Below are positions 38,099 to 48,027 of a stretch of 64,000 nucleotides of DNA, in pieces. The position numbers and the translations under genes are program-made. A model generated the notes under the pieces. The model made no database searches, was not told the DNA's origin, and saw nothing but the letters and a program-made list of their open reading frames with translations. This stretch comes from Vreelandella sulfidaeris (lineage in GTDB: Bacteria > Pseudomonadota > Gammaproteobacteria > Pseudomonadales > Halomonadaceae). Where the stretch lies: positions 310,001-374,000 of the forward strand of contig AP019514.1 in NCBI GenBank assembly GCA_007182875.1, read 5' to 3'. Numbering within the stretch: the stretch's first letter is position 1; every line of letters starts with the position of its first letter.

Positions 38099-38877
38099 GC
38101 TCTTGGGCCGGGAAGGTGCGGTTTTTGACGGCGTTGTGGTAAAGCTCGAAGGCTGCTTGAATGTTGTCTGCGTCGGTCATGAAGTTTTTAACGAAGCGCG
38201 GCGTGCGACCGTGGTGATGCCGAGCACATCGTGCATGACCAGAATCTGACCATCGGTATCGGGGCCAGCGCCAATGCCGATCACCGGCACATCCAGCGCT
38301 TCGGTCACCGCTTTGCCCAAGCTGGCAGGGACGCATTCGAGCAGGATCACCGAGGCACCTGCATCGACCAAAACTTTAGCATCGTTAATGATCCGTTCGG
38401 CATGAGCGGCGTCACGCCCTTGCACTTTATAACCGCCTAACTGATGCACCGTTTGGGGGTTAAGCCCAGATGGGCACAAACCGGTACGCCGCGGCGGGTC
38501 AGTTCTCGAATGCCATCGGCCATCCATGCTTCGCCTTCCAGCTTAACCAGTTCCGCCCCTGCACGCATCACGACGCCCGCATCTTCCAGCATGCGCTCGG
38601 TGGTGGCGTTGCTCATAAATGGCAAGTCAACCATCAATAGGCTATGGCCTTTGCCACGTGCCGCGCAGCGGGTGTGGTAGGCAATGTCGTCGATAGTGAC
38701 GGGTAAGGTACTGTTATGGCCTTGTAGCACCATGCCCAGCGAATCGCCGACCAACAATACATCAATGCCTGCCTGGCTTGCCGCATGCGCAAAGGAGGCG
38801 TCATAGGCGGTCAGGCAACTGAATGTCTCACCAGCCTGCTTGTAGGCTTGCAGCGTGCTTAGGGTGACGGTTTTCAT
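38088..38877 (-). CDS. panB: 3-methyl-2-oxobutanoate hydroxymethyltransferase PanB (two frameshifts)
   Basis: First step of the pantoate branch, using methylene-[40 protein letters not shown] leads to [21 protein letters not shown] (metal/ketopantoate loop) and VKLEGEAWM. After the breaks come [50 protein letters not shown] and PRFVKNFM. One C is short near 38454 and one G near 38208. Length is about 264 residues, as expected. It lies upstream of panC and panD on the same strand. Confidence 0.93.
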
Positions 38878-39064
38878 GGCGTACTCTCGTGTTCTACGTA
38901 AGGCCGATACGACAAAGGCTATGCTTGAAAACGTGCTGCGCTTACTGAATTTTCAGACATACCCGAGGCAGCCGACCATTATTGTGTATGGCGTAACCGG
39001 CAATTGTTACCTGAATGGGTGGTCGGTGTCGAGATTTGTGTCAAATGGTAGCGTTAGCCGCACA

Positions 39065-39552
39065 CTAGGCGTCGGGTAGGCGTTCCAAGCCTTGTTTCTC
39101 AACTCGTTCAAGCCATTCAGATAGCGGCTGTTGGAGAAAGTTGAGCGAGGGGGCGATCTCTGAAAGAGGGAGGAGTACAAAGGCCCGGGCAGTCATTTGC
39201 GGGTGTGGTACGCGCAAACGCGACGAATTAATCTGGTCATTAGCGTAGAGCAGCAGGTCAAGGTCGAGCGTGCGGGGCCCCAGTGACGCTGGCGGCGGCG
39301 GCGATGCTGTTGTTCCAGGGCCTGAAGTTGGTCAAGCAGGGCCAATGGCGAAAGGCGCGTTTCCAGCGCTACCACGGCATTGATAAAGTCCGGTTGGTCC
39401 TGCGGCCCGACAGGACGACTAGCATAGAGCGATGACGCTGCTGTCAATCGACTCAACGGCAGTGTGGCAAGCTCGTTCAGGGCTTGAAGAACTTGCTCAA
39501 TAGGTGACTCAAGATTGCTGCCAAGGCCAATATAGGCAAGTTGAAATGCCAC
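39065..39552 (-). CDS. folK: 2-amino-4-hydroxy-6-hydroxymethyldihydropteridine pyrophosphokinase FolK (one frameshift)
   Basis: FolK activates the pterin for folate synthesis, feeding FolP. AYIGLGSNLESPIEQVLQALNEL and SSLYASRPVGPQDQPDFINAVVALET open it. The family core RRRRQRHWGPRTLDLDLLLYAND is restored by adding one C near 39278. The remaining frame ends SEWLERVEKQGLERLPDA at 39065. Length is about 163 residues. The GTG start at 39550-39552 overlaps the pcnB stop by one base. The pcnB-folK-panB order is as in Pseudomonas. Confidence 0.93.
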
Positions 39553-40942
39553 TATTGGGTCTCGCTATTCTGTCGCACGCGGCTTACGCCGCCGTTTGCG
39601 ACGACCATCGCCTTGACTTGCCGGGTCGCCGCCAACTTTTGCAGCAAGCGACGCTGCTCGTGCTCATCACCGCGCTGAAAGGCGGTCCACCAGTCGCCCA
39701 AACCGCGCGGTATCTCGCCCGCTTGTTCACGTAGCAGGAGTAAGTCATATCCCGCTCGAAAGCGTGGATGCTCACGAGTTTGAAAGGCTTTTTACCACGC
39801 CGTTGAGGCAGCCGCTGCTGCAGTTCCCAAATTTCCCGCATGGGAATACCAAAGCGCTTGGGAATTGATGTGAATTCTAACTGACGAGAGACCACTTGCT
39901 GAGCGGCGGCTTGCAAGGCAGGAATAGCCGGCATGCCCTCTTGCTCCAGCTCTTCCTGGCGTTGTTTAACCGGCGCCCACAAAAATGCTGCCAGCAGGAA
40001 GGCCGGAGTGACCGGGCGCTCTTCGGCAATGCGTTTGTCGGTATTGGTAAGCGCTTGCTCAATTAGCTCTTCTGCCCAGGCGGCATCGGCCATGGCTTCT
40101 TCTGCTTCAGGGAACAGCATGCCGAATAGACCGTAGTGGCTCAGCATACGAAAGGTCACTAAACCATGGCCCGACATAAACAGCTTGAGCACTTCATCGA
40201 ATAGCCGCGCTGGCGGTATCTGCAGCAGCAGCGGCGCCTGATCGTACATCGGCGCTTCGGTGGCAGGGTCTAGTGTGAAGTCCAGTTTGGCTGCAAAGCG
40301 CACCGCCCGGAGCATCCGCACGGGGTCTTCGCGATAACGCGTCGCCGGGTCGCCAATTAAACGCAGGGTGCGCGTTTCAATGTCCTTCGCACCATTGGCA
40401 AAATCGGTGATGCTGAAGTCGGCAATATTGTGGTAGAGCGCATTAACAGTGAAGTCGCGACGCAACGCATCCTCTTCGATATTACCCCATACATTGTCGC
40501 GCAGCAGTAACCCTTCATCGGACTGGTGGGCAATGTGATCGCCATGCTCGTCTTGGGGTTTGCCACGGAAGGTGGTGACCTCGATGACCTCGCGGCCAAA
40601 GCGCACATGGACAATCCGAAAACGGCGGCCGATCAGTCGCGAATTACGAAACAGATCGCGTACCTGCTCGGGAGTGGCGTTGGTGGCAACGTCGAAGTCC
40701 TTGGGCATTTTGCCAAGCAGTGCATCGCGAATGCAGCCGCCCACCAAGTAAGCGTCGTAACCTGCGCCACTAAGGCGATAAAGCACTTTTAGAGCAGCAT
40801 CGCTAATATGTTGGCGAGAAACAGGGTGCTCGGACCGAGGGATGTTACGTGGAGAGTGCGTTGGTAGTGCTCTCTTGGGGATCGAGCAAGGTCTTCAATT
40901 GCTCCCCGGGCTGTGTAGGAAACGGGTAAATCCTTTAAACAT
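39552..40942 (-). CDS. pcnB: Poly(A) polymerase I PcnB (frameshifts at both ends)
   Basis: PcnB adds 3' poly(A) tails that speed RNA decay. The catalytic core reads YDAYLVGGCIRDALLGKMPKDFDVATNATPEQVRDLFRNSRLIGRRFR with the DxD metal pair, then the RNA-binding DPVRMLRAVRFAAKLDF. The true N-terminus lies upstream of the core frame: IPRSEHPVSRQHISDAALKVLYRL matches E. coli PcnB, and the ATG at 40940-40942 (MFKGFTRFLHSPG) reaches it across one or two indels near 40858-40905. The C-terminus is restored by one A near 39783 (TREHPRFRAGYDLLLL...). Length is about 463 residues, normal. Confidence 0.9.
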
Positions 40943-41125
40943 GCGATAATTTCAACTCGCAGGGTACGAAAAATAGTCATTATTAAGCACTTCAAACGAG
41001 TACTGAACATAAACAGTTAGTGGCTGAGTGTAGCCGACCCTCTATGTCTTGCAAAGAGGGGCTTGCAAAGAAGCTGTTTACAAAGCACTTGACGCTTGCG
41101 CGGATAACGCAAGCCTCAGACACGG

Positions 41126-41153
41126 AAAAGGGGAGGCTAAGAGAGCCTCCCCC
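41126..41153 (-). terminator. Intrinsic terminator of the CrcZ-like RNA
   Basis: Read on the minus strand: GGGGAGGCT - CTCTT - AGCCTCCCCTTTT, a nine-pair GC-rich stem followed by a T-tract. No convincing protein gene lies upstream of it on this strand before cbrB, so it marks the 3' end of a separate RNA. Confidence 0.9.
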
Positions 41154-41588
41154 TATTAAGCAGCAAATCAGCGTCCATGCTGCTGTTTTTCTTCATGATG
41201 GCACATCGCCCTGAATACGCACCGCAGTCGGTAGGCGTAAGGATCACGATGGTTCCGACCGCCTCGTATTCAAAACAATAATCCAACCGCGAACTTTTCT
41301 CCCCCCGGGGAATTATTATTGGCGCCGGGGTGTACACATTGACTGCTATTGTTGTTGTTGGGATGCAAGTTCTTGTATACGTCGCGTCCTTTCGGGCTAC
41401 TTACACTCTTTATTGTTGTTGTCAGCGCCTGTGTTGCCTGCGCCAGTAAGTAATGAGACTCAAGCCTGTTGTTTTTATTGGTACCGTTATCTCTACCTGG
41501 CCCTGTTGTTTTTATTGTGGCTCAGGTTAGGGCGGATCATGTTGTTTTTGTTAGTGACCTACCGCTATGCCCATTTTGTTTTTCTTAC
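41127..41588 (-). ncRNA. CrcZ-like Hfq/Crc-titrating small RNA
   Basis: About 460 nt between cbrB and pcnB, the locus of crcZ in Pseudomonas. The predicted start (about 41588) is 12 bases past a GG-N10-GC sigma-54 promoter and the end is an intrinsic terminator. On the RNA strand, A-rich AAnAAnAA-type motifs recur at about 41574-41587, 41540-41553, 41504-41517, 41467-41481, 41410-41422, 41347-41360, 41311-41321 and 41182-41194, of the form ACAAAAACAACA, CAATAAAAACAACA and AACAACAACAAT. In Pseudomonas such motifs in CrcZ/CrcY capture Hfq with Crc and relieve carbon catabolite repression when CbrAB is active. No plausible ORF spans the region. Promoter, position, length, motif density and terminator all agree. 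Function in this organism is inferred. Confidence 0.85.
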
Positions 41589-41598
41589 TCAGTAATAT

Positions 41599-41614
41599 TG
41601 CAGGCGCTGTGCCA
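41599..41614 (-). promoter_or_regulatory. Sigma-54 promoter of the CrcZ-like RNA
   Basis: Minus strand TGGCACAGCGCCTGCA: GG (-24) and GC (-12) with exactly ten bases between, matching TGGCAC-N5-TTGC closely. An AATCATAAATTT stretch just upstream (about 41626-41637) resembles an IHF site, common at sigma-54 promoters. An inverted repeat CCACCTG/CAGGTGG (41612-41618, 41638-41644) overlaps the -24 element. Confidence 0.85.
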
Positions 41615-41687
41615 CCTGTTAGATAAATCATAAATTTCAGGTGGTTGGCATTTTTAAAAAAAGTATAGGAATTTTTGGTGGGATAAG

Positions 41688-41737
41688 TGTTACCCCTTTG
41701 CGTCCGTTTGTGCACGCCGTTGTGTGGGAAGGTAACA
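41688..41737. promoter_or_regulatory. Putative CbrB upstream activating half-sites
   Basis: TGTTAC (41688-41693) and its exact inverse GTAACA (41732-41737), 38 bases apart, lie about 75-125 bases upstream of the sigma-54 promoter. As I recall, Pseudomonas CbrB recognises TGTTAC...GTAACA half-sites with a shorter (14-base) gap. Half-site identity fits but the spacing does not, so this is tentative. Confidence 0.5.
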
Positions 41738-41797
41738 GTTTTATAGCCGCGAAGAAGCGGGCAATTGCTATTTAAATCAGCATATTAGACGATGGTC

Positions 41798-43213
41798 TTA
41801 GTTGGCCGCTGCCAAATGATACCAGCTCATTAGCCTGGACGGCGGGCAGTTTTTGCGCGGTATGCCTAGCCGCTGGCGCCGTTCCCAGAGGTTTTTCCGG
41901 CTAATACCGAGCTTTTGCGCCAGCTCGGTTTCACTCATTTGATCTTGGTGTTCAAGTACAAAGTGCTGAAAGTAATCTTCCAAAGAGAGGTCATCTTCAT
42001 TCTCTTCAGCGGTTTTATCTACGCTGCCGCTGAGCACTGAGGAGCTGGCGGAAGGGGAATGGGGACGCGTCGGTGTTGGCGTCAAACCTAAGTCATCCGG
42101 GTGGATGAGATGCCCCTCGGCAAGAATAACCCCGCGTTCAAGGGCGTTCTCCAGCTCACGAACATTGCCCGGCCAAGGGTAATCACGCAGGTCCTGGCGG
42201 GCCGCTCGGGATAGGCGCAGGCCCGTGCGCTCATGACGTTTACACGCTTTGTCGAGCAGAATATCGGCAATCTCAAGGACGTCCTCCTCACGCTCGCGCA
42301 GGGGGGCAGCTCGATCTGCATGACATTCAGGCGGTAGTAAAGGTCGAGGCGGAACTCGCCGGTTTTTGACAGTGCGCGTAGGTCACGGTGGGTGGCGGCA
42401 ATTAAGCGGACATTAACGTGGCGGGTTTCTACCGAACCAATTTTACGGATTTCCCCCTCTTGCAGCACACGTAACAGGCGCGCCTGGGCATCCAGCGGCA
42501 GTTCACCAATTTCATCCAAAAATAGCGTGCCGCCATCAGCGGCTTCCACCAAGCCTGTGCGTGCTGCGCTGGCGCCGGTGAAAGCCCTTCTCATGGCCGA
42601 ATAGTTCGGATTCGATCAGTGTTTCGGGAATTGCCGCGCAGTTTACGCTGATCAGTGGTGCTTTAGCGCGCTTACTCTGCTGGTGAATGGCGCGCGCCAC
42701 GAGTTCTTTGCCAGTGCCCGACTCGCCTAGAATCAATACGGTGACATCGGCTGGCGCGGTTTTACGAATGCGGGTATACACCTGCTGCATGGCAACGCAG
42801 TTGCCGATCATGGTCTGGCGGCCGCCGCCTGCGTCAGTGATATCCGGCGGCGGGCTTTGCTGCATCGACTGCTTATGCAGGATCCGCTCAACGGTTTCCA
42901 GCAGTTCGGCGTGGTCAAACGGCTTGGCGACATAATCCACCGCGCCCTGTTTTAACGCATCTACCGCCGAGCGCATGCTTGCATAGCTGGTCATGATCAA
43001 TACCGGCACGGGGGCTGCAGCGGCAATCAGAGATGTACCTGGCTCGCCGGGTAGGCGCAGGTCGCTGATAATGAGATCGAACCCTGTAAGTTCAAGCTGG
43101 CACGCCTCCTCCGCATTGCCGGCTTCGCTGACCGTGTAGTCGTGACGTTCCAGCAGCCGCTTTAACGCGCTGCGAATAATCGCTTCATCTTCAACAATCA
43201 GAATCCTGGGCAT
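41798..43213 (-). CDS. cbrB: Sigma-54-dependent response regulator CbrB (two frameshifts)
   Basis: NtrC-type activator of about 471 residues. The receiver domain [26 protein letters not shown] has the phospho-acceptor Asp in [13 protein letters not shown]. The AAA+ domain has Walker A GESGTGKE and Walker [13 protein letters not shown]. The sigma-54 contact motif GAFTGAS is restored by two bases near 42584. [18 protein letters not shown] is restored by one C near 42301. The C-terminal Fis-type helix-turn-helix is [28 protein letters not shown]. The start overlaps the cbrA end by 23 bases. Identity as CbrB rests on synteny with cbrA and pcnB. It is the likely activator of the adjacent CrcZ-like RNA. 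Confidence 0.9.
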
Positions 43214-46200
43214 GGGTTAGCTGATCATCCTGTTGGTAAAGCGGCAGCCATAAGGTAATGGCAGTGCCGCGAGGCTGTCCGGGCGGTGGTGAGGCCACCT
43301 CTATTTTACCCTGGTGCTCGGCGATAATTTGATAAGCCAGTGAAAGGCCGAGACCGGTGCCTTCGCCTGCTGGTTTGGTGGTGGTAAAGGGTTCAAATAA
43401 GTGATCACGTACTTTTGGATCGATGCCCTGGCCATTGTCGGTTATCCGCCACCAGGCAAGTTGCTCATGGCAGCCTGCGTCAATGTGCACTTGCCCACCT
43501 GGGCCGCAAGCATCTCTGGCATTGCTGAGTAGGTTAACCATCACCTGGGTTAACCGTTGAGCATCGCCACGTACCACCAGATTATCGGGTATAGCATACG
43601 TTAAAGTAACATCCTCTCCCGAGCGGGCTAGGTGGATCAAGTGCAAGGCATCTTCGCTTATCGATGCAAGCGCAACGGGGGAGCTGGGGAGTGGCACCGT
43701 TTGACGACCACCGTGGGCAAAGCCAACCAGTGAGTTGACGATTTTGGTGACTCGCTGAGTGAGTTGCTGTATTTGGTCAGCGGTTTCCAGCAGCGCCGGA
43801 TCGCTGGTGTCATAGCGTAGATTTTGCGCCAGTGACGAGATGCCGGTAATCGGGTTGCCGATTTCATGGGCGACCCCGGCAGCTAGTTGACCGATTGAGG
43901 CGAGGCGCGCTGCATGCACCAGCTCGTCTTCCAGCCACTTCATTTCGGTATGGTCTTCAATCAGGATGACACTACCGCCGCGGCTGTCATGGCCGCTGAG
44001 AATCGCTTTATGCAGGGTCAGAAAGTAGTCCTTGCCGTGCAGCGTAACGGGCTGTTTATAAAGCGGCGTTGTCGTGGCCGCTAATACGCTCCCCAGCAGG
44101 CTGGGCCAGGGGGCGGGTAGGCTGTCGCGGCGCGAGCCGATGACGCTTTCACCGCTGATCCCCGAAAGCTGTGAAAGTGCTTGGTTCCACATCAGCAGCT
44201 CATCATCATCGCCCAATACGCATAGCCCTACAGGCAAATAAGCCAGCGTTTGGCGATGGTGGCGGCGCAAGCCATCAAGTTCCCAGGCTAGCCCGGTGAG
44301 CCGCGAGCGGTAGGCTTCCAAGCGGCTCTCGACAAAGTGGATGTCGTCGGTTTCAGGGGTGTTGTCGTGGCGGTAGGGAAGGTAGCGGTCAACAATATCC
44401 CGCGCCACGGATGGCCCCATTAATCCTGAAAGATTGGCCTGGATTCGGTCGCGTAAACGGCGCAGTGCGTAGGGGCGACGCTCTTGAGGCGTTAAGTTGA
44501 GCGCTTTCAAAGCACGAGCAACTTCGCGGCTGGCGGCTTCATCGCCGAGGGCATGGGCCAGGTGGGCGGAAAAGTCGCTAGCCGTCGCGGCTTCTAATGG
44601 AAAACGCTTGGAACGGATCACCGCATCCACCGAACACGCCTCCGCGGCGGATTGTTCCCCCTTCAGAAGTACGCGTAAACAGCGATATGACAATCAGTAG
44701 CAGGATATTGGTGGTTAACGACAGCAGCGTGATGTTGTACCACAGCGGTGCATCGGCGGGAGTGAGCGGCGTAAAGGGCAACGATGGCGCAGGCAGGGAG
44801 AACATAAGTGGCACCCAGAGGCCCCACAACCACACAATGACGCCCGCGACCAAGCCAACAATCATTCCTTTACGGTTTGCGCCCGGCCAATAGAGGAGTG
44901 CCAGCATGCCGGGCAGGCATTGGGCCATACCACAAAGGCGGCTAATCCCAAGCCGATTAAGCCGTGATGGCGGCCTACCCACTGGTAAAACAGCCAGCCG
45001 CTAATGATCACCGCAACCATCAGCCCACGACGTAACCACAATAGCCAGCCGTATAAATCGCTGCGTGCCTCTGGCGGCCTAGCCACCAGCACAATGTGGT
45101 TGAGCAGCATGCCAGATAATGCCAGGGCGATCATAATCATGGTGCCACTGGCGGCGGCGAGTCCGCCGATAAACGCCAGCGCCCCTACCCACCAGTGTTC
45201 TGTCATCACAAAAGCGGCATAAGCCGCGATGGGGATGTCGGGATTGACTGATTGAGCCGCCCACCAAATCAAGGGGTACGGGCAGCGCCATTAGCAGTAA
45301 AAATAGCGGCAGCGCCCAGCTGGCTTGTAGCAAGGTATGTCGCGATAGGCTTTCTGCGAAACTGATATGAAACAGGTGCGGCATCATAAAGGCCGCGGCG
45401 AAAAACAGCAGTAGCAGGGTTCGCCACTGAGCTGGATCAAGCTGAGGTGTCTGTTGCTGAAGGGCGGCGCCAGGACCTTCCAGCCACAAGTGAAGGTCGC
45501 CAGGGCCGTCAAAAACCATCCACAGTGCCACCGCGCCGAGCCCGAGCATTGCCAGCAGCTTAACGAGGGATTCGAACGCGATGGCGCTGAGGAGGGTGTC
45601 ATGGCGGCCATGAGCCTGAGAGTGACGTGCGCCAAACATCACTGAAAAGATGGCAATCAGCGCACAAAAAGCAGCGCAACGCTGCTCCCCTGCTTGGCTG
45701 GCGCTCAAAAATCGATGGCATCGCCCAGGGTTTGTACTTGAATGCCGAGCAGGGGAAGCACTGCCAACAGACTGACTAAGGTGACCAGCGTACCCGCCCA
45801 CCGTGAGCGAAAGCGAAAAGCAAACAGATCTGCAAGAGAGGTCAACTGATAGGTGCGGGTGATGCGCTGAATAGGCACCAGCAGGACGGGGGCGAGCAAA
45901 ATGCCCTGCTGCGCCTAGATAGTAAGCAAGAAAGCCAAACCCTGCATGGGCGGCCATTTCCACGCTGCCGTAAATTGCCCAGGCGCTGGCGTAAACACCC
46001 AGTGTAAGGGTATAGACAATCGGGTGGTGGGTAATGCGAACGGGCACCCAGCCACGTTCCACTGCAAAGCCACAGCCAAACAGTAATGCCAAGTAGCCTA
46101 GTCCAAGCAGCAGGACGCCAACTATCTCAACGTGCACCTCAACGTTCATCAAGCTTCCTCTTTGCTCCAGCCAGAGCGTTAAGGCAATCAAACCGCCCCA

Positions 46201-46314
46201 GATGGCAAACGGGCGGTACCAGGCAGACTCAGGGTCACTCCAACCGTTCATTAGCAGCGGTGAGAGCAAGTAACCGCCGAACACCAAAAACAACATGATG
46301 CGATAGACGTACAT
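43191..46314 (-). CDS. cbrA: Sensor kinase CbrA with sodium/solute symporter domain (several frameshifts)
   Basis: About 1040 residues over frames. The N-terminal half is an SSS-family (PutP-like) membrane domain of about 13 helices, with segments such as [25 protein letters not shown] and [24 protein letters not shown]. After a linker and PAS-like region come the histidine kinase H-box [19 protein letters not shown]-box [13 protein letters not shown], and G-boxes DNGQGIDP and [13 protein letters not shown]. Breaks lie near 45900, 45710, 45275, 44925 and 44640. The symporter-kinase fusion is the CbrA architecture, sensing carbon/nitrogen status. AGGAG precedes the ATG inside the end of gluQ. 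Confidence 0.9.
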
Positions 46315-46315
46315 A

Positions 46316-47250
46316 TCAGTCTCCTGTTGGTATTGAAGGTGGTGTCGATGGTGGCATTGATGCTGGCGTTTGGCGGTGAGCCGTAGGCCGTAATCGTTGC
46401 AGCGACCAATTTGCTATCGCCCAGTGTAACTGAGTCGCTGGTGACTCAGAGGCAAGCACTTGCGGCGGCGCTTGATCCAGCGCTTCAAGCGCCTGAAAAA
46501 GCTGGCGGCGCACGCCTTGCTCATTCTCGCTCAAAGCGGGGGCCAGATTTTGCTTCGAGAGCTTTTGGCCCTCGGTAGTGACGATGAGCGGCAAGTGTAG
46601 GTAGCGTGGCTGCGGTAACTGAAGCGCACTCTGCAACTGGTGCTGCCAAGGGGTGTTGTCGAGCAAATCGAGCCCGCGTACCACATCGGTAATCTGCTGC
46701 TCGGCGTCATCTACTACCACGGCGAGCTGATACGCCCATAGGCCATCTTTGCGCTTTAAGACAACGTCGCCCAGATCAGCCGGGTCAAACCGCTGTTCGC
46801 CGAACAGCCGGTCTTGCCAACAGGTCGGGCGCTTGCCAAGGTCGCTGCGCAGCCGCCAGGCCACCGGTTTATTCGCATCGCAAACACCCTCGCGACACCA
46901 GCCGGGATAGATATCAAACGCCTGCCACTGCTTGCGCGAACAGCTGCAGGGATAGGCAAGGCCAAGTTGGATAAGCTGGTCGAGAGCCTGTTGGTAAGCA
47001 TCGCCGCGGGTGTGTTGCCACATAATCGCTTCGTCCCACTCCAAACCGAAGGTTTCCAGCTGGCGTAGAATAGTGCTCGCCGCACCTTGAGGGCAGCGCG
47101 GTGGGTCGATATCTTCTATGCGTACCAGCCATTGCCCACCGGCCGCACGGGCGTCTAAATAGCTGCCTAAGGCGGCGACCAGCGAGCCAAAGTGCAGCGG
47201 ACCCGAGGGGTAGGGGCAAAGCGGCCACGGTAGCGGGACGAGCGGGGCAT
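46316..47250 (-). CDS. gluQ: Glutamyl-Q tRNA(Asp) synthetase (one frameshift)
   Basis: A truncated GluRS paralogue that loads Glu onto the queuosine base of tRNA-Asp. It opens MPRSSRYRGRFAPTP; adding one C near 47206 gives SGPLHFGSLVAALGSYLDARAAGGQWLVRIEDID with the HIGH-like HFGS. The zinc ligands CSCSR...YPGWCREGVC and the KMSKS-like GQKLSKQNLAP are present. No anticodon-binding domain follows, as expected for GluQ. Length is about 311 residues. It lies between dksA and cbrA, as in Pseudomonas. Confidence 0.92.
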
Positions 47251-47321
47251 ATCAGGTTGTCCTAGTCAGCGTTGTCCTAGATAGTAGCGCCCTCTTGGGT
47301 AGGTCAGGCGAGCGCCGTCAA

Positions 47322-47352
47322 CAAAAACGGGCACCCATAGGTGCCCGTGCTT
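47322..47352 (-). terminator. Intrinsic terminator after dksA
   Basis: Read on the minus strand: CACGGGCACC - TAT - GGGTGCCCGTTTTTG, a perfect stem with a T-tract about 25 bases after the dksA stop and before gluQ. Confidence 0.9.
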
Positions 47353-47374
47353 GGCTATCACGTTCCAACTGAAC

Positions 47375-47812
47375 TCAGCCGCCGAGCTGTTTCTCTTTCA
47401 GCTCCGCCAATGTCTTGCAATCCACGCAGAGCGTAGCGGTCGGGCGAGCTTCCAATCGACGGATGCCGATTTCGACACCGCAGGCTTCGCAAAAGCCGTA
47501 GTCATCATCATCGATTTTATCGATGGTTTCGTTGATCTTCTTGAGCAGTTTACGCTCACGATCCCGGGTGCGTAACTCCAGGCTGAAGCCCTCTTCCTGG
47601 GTAGCGCGGTCGGCGGGGTCGGCGTAGTTGTTAGCATCCTCTTGTAGGTGGCGTACGGTACGATCCACCTCTTCCATGAGATCCTGTTTCCAATCCAGCA
47701 GCAGCTGACGGAAGTGTGCTAGCTGCTGCTCGTTCATATACTCTTCGCCCGGTGCTGGCTCATACGGGGTGAAGGACTTGGACGCTTCCGGTTTCTTTTC
47801 TGCTACTGGCAT
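47375..47812 (-). CDS. dksA: RNA polymerase-binding transcription factor DksA
   Basis: DksA acts with ppGpp in the RNA polymerase secondary channel to control rRNA and amino-acid promoters. Intact at 145 residues. The long coiled coil carries the acidic tip NNYADPADRATQEEGFSLE (two Asp and Ala as in E. coli). The four-Cys zinc finger is CEACGVEIGIRRLEARP...CVDCK. The ATG at 47810-47812 is chosen because it gives MPVAEKKPEASKSFTPYEP. Upstream in-frame residues look unrelated. Confidence 0.96.
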   Translation of the reverse strand: MPVAEKKPEASKSFTPYEPAPGEEYMNEQQLAHFRQLLLDWKQDLMEEVDRTVRHLQEDANNYADPADRATQEEGFSLELRTRDRERKLLKKINETIDKIDDDDYGFCEACGVEIGIRRLEARPTATLCVDCKTLAELKEKQLGG

Positions 47813-48027
47813 GGGACTGCCCCTTACATATGTGACTACTGATCGACCATGAGCGACTGTCACGATCTCACGCCAAAGGGATGCTTGTTTAGCTGAAAAA
47901 TGACTGGGTTGCAAGCATAATGGCGAGCTTTCTACGATAGTCGGGCCTTGAATATGACTAGCGCCATGTTTTAGTTAGTTTTCAATATTTGCCCGGTTTT
48001 TTAAAATGATGAGATGAAGGAGCCGTT

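Noticed and set aside
41137..41337. Minus-strand ORF of 66 codons inside the CrcZ-like RNA
   Set aside because: No ribosome site and no family match, and it overlaps the terminator hairpin. The RNA features explain the region better.
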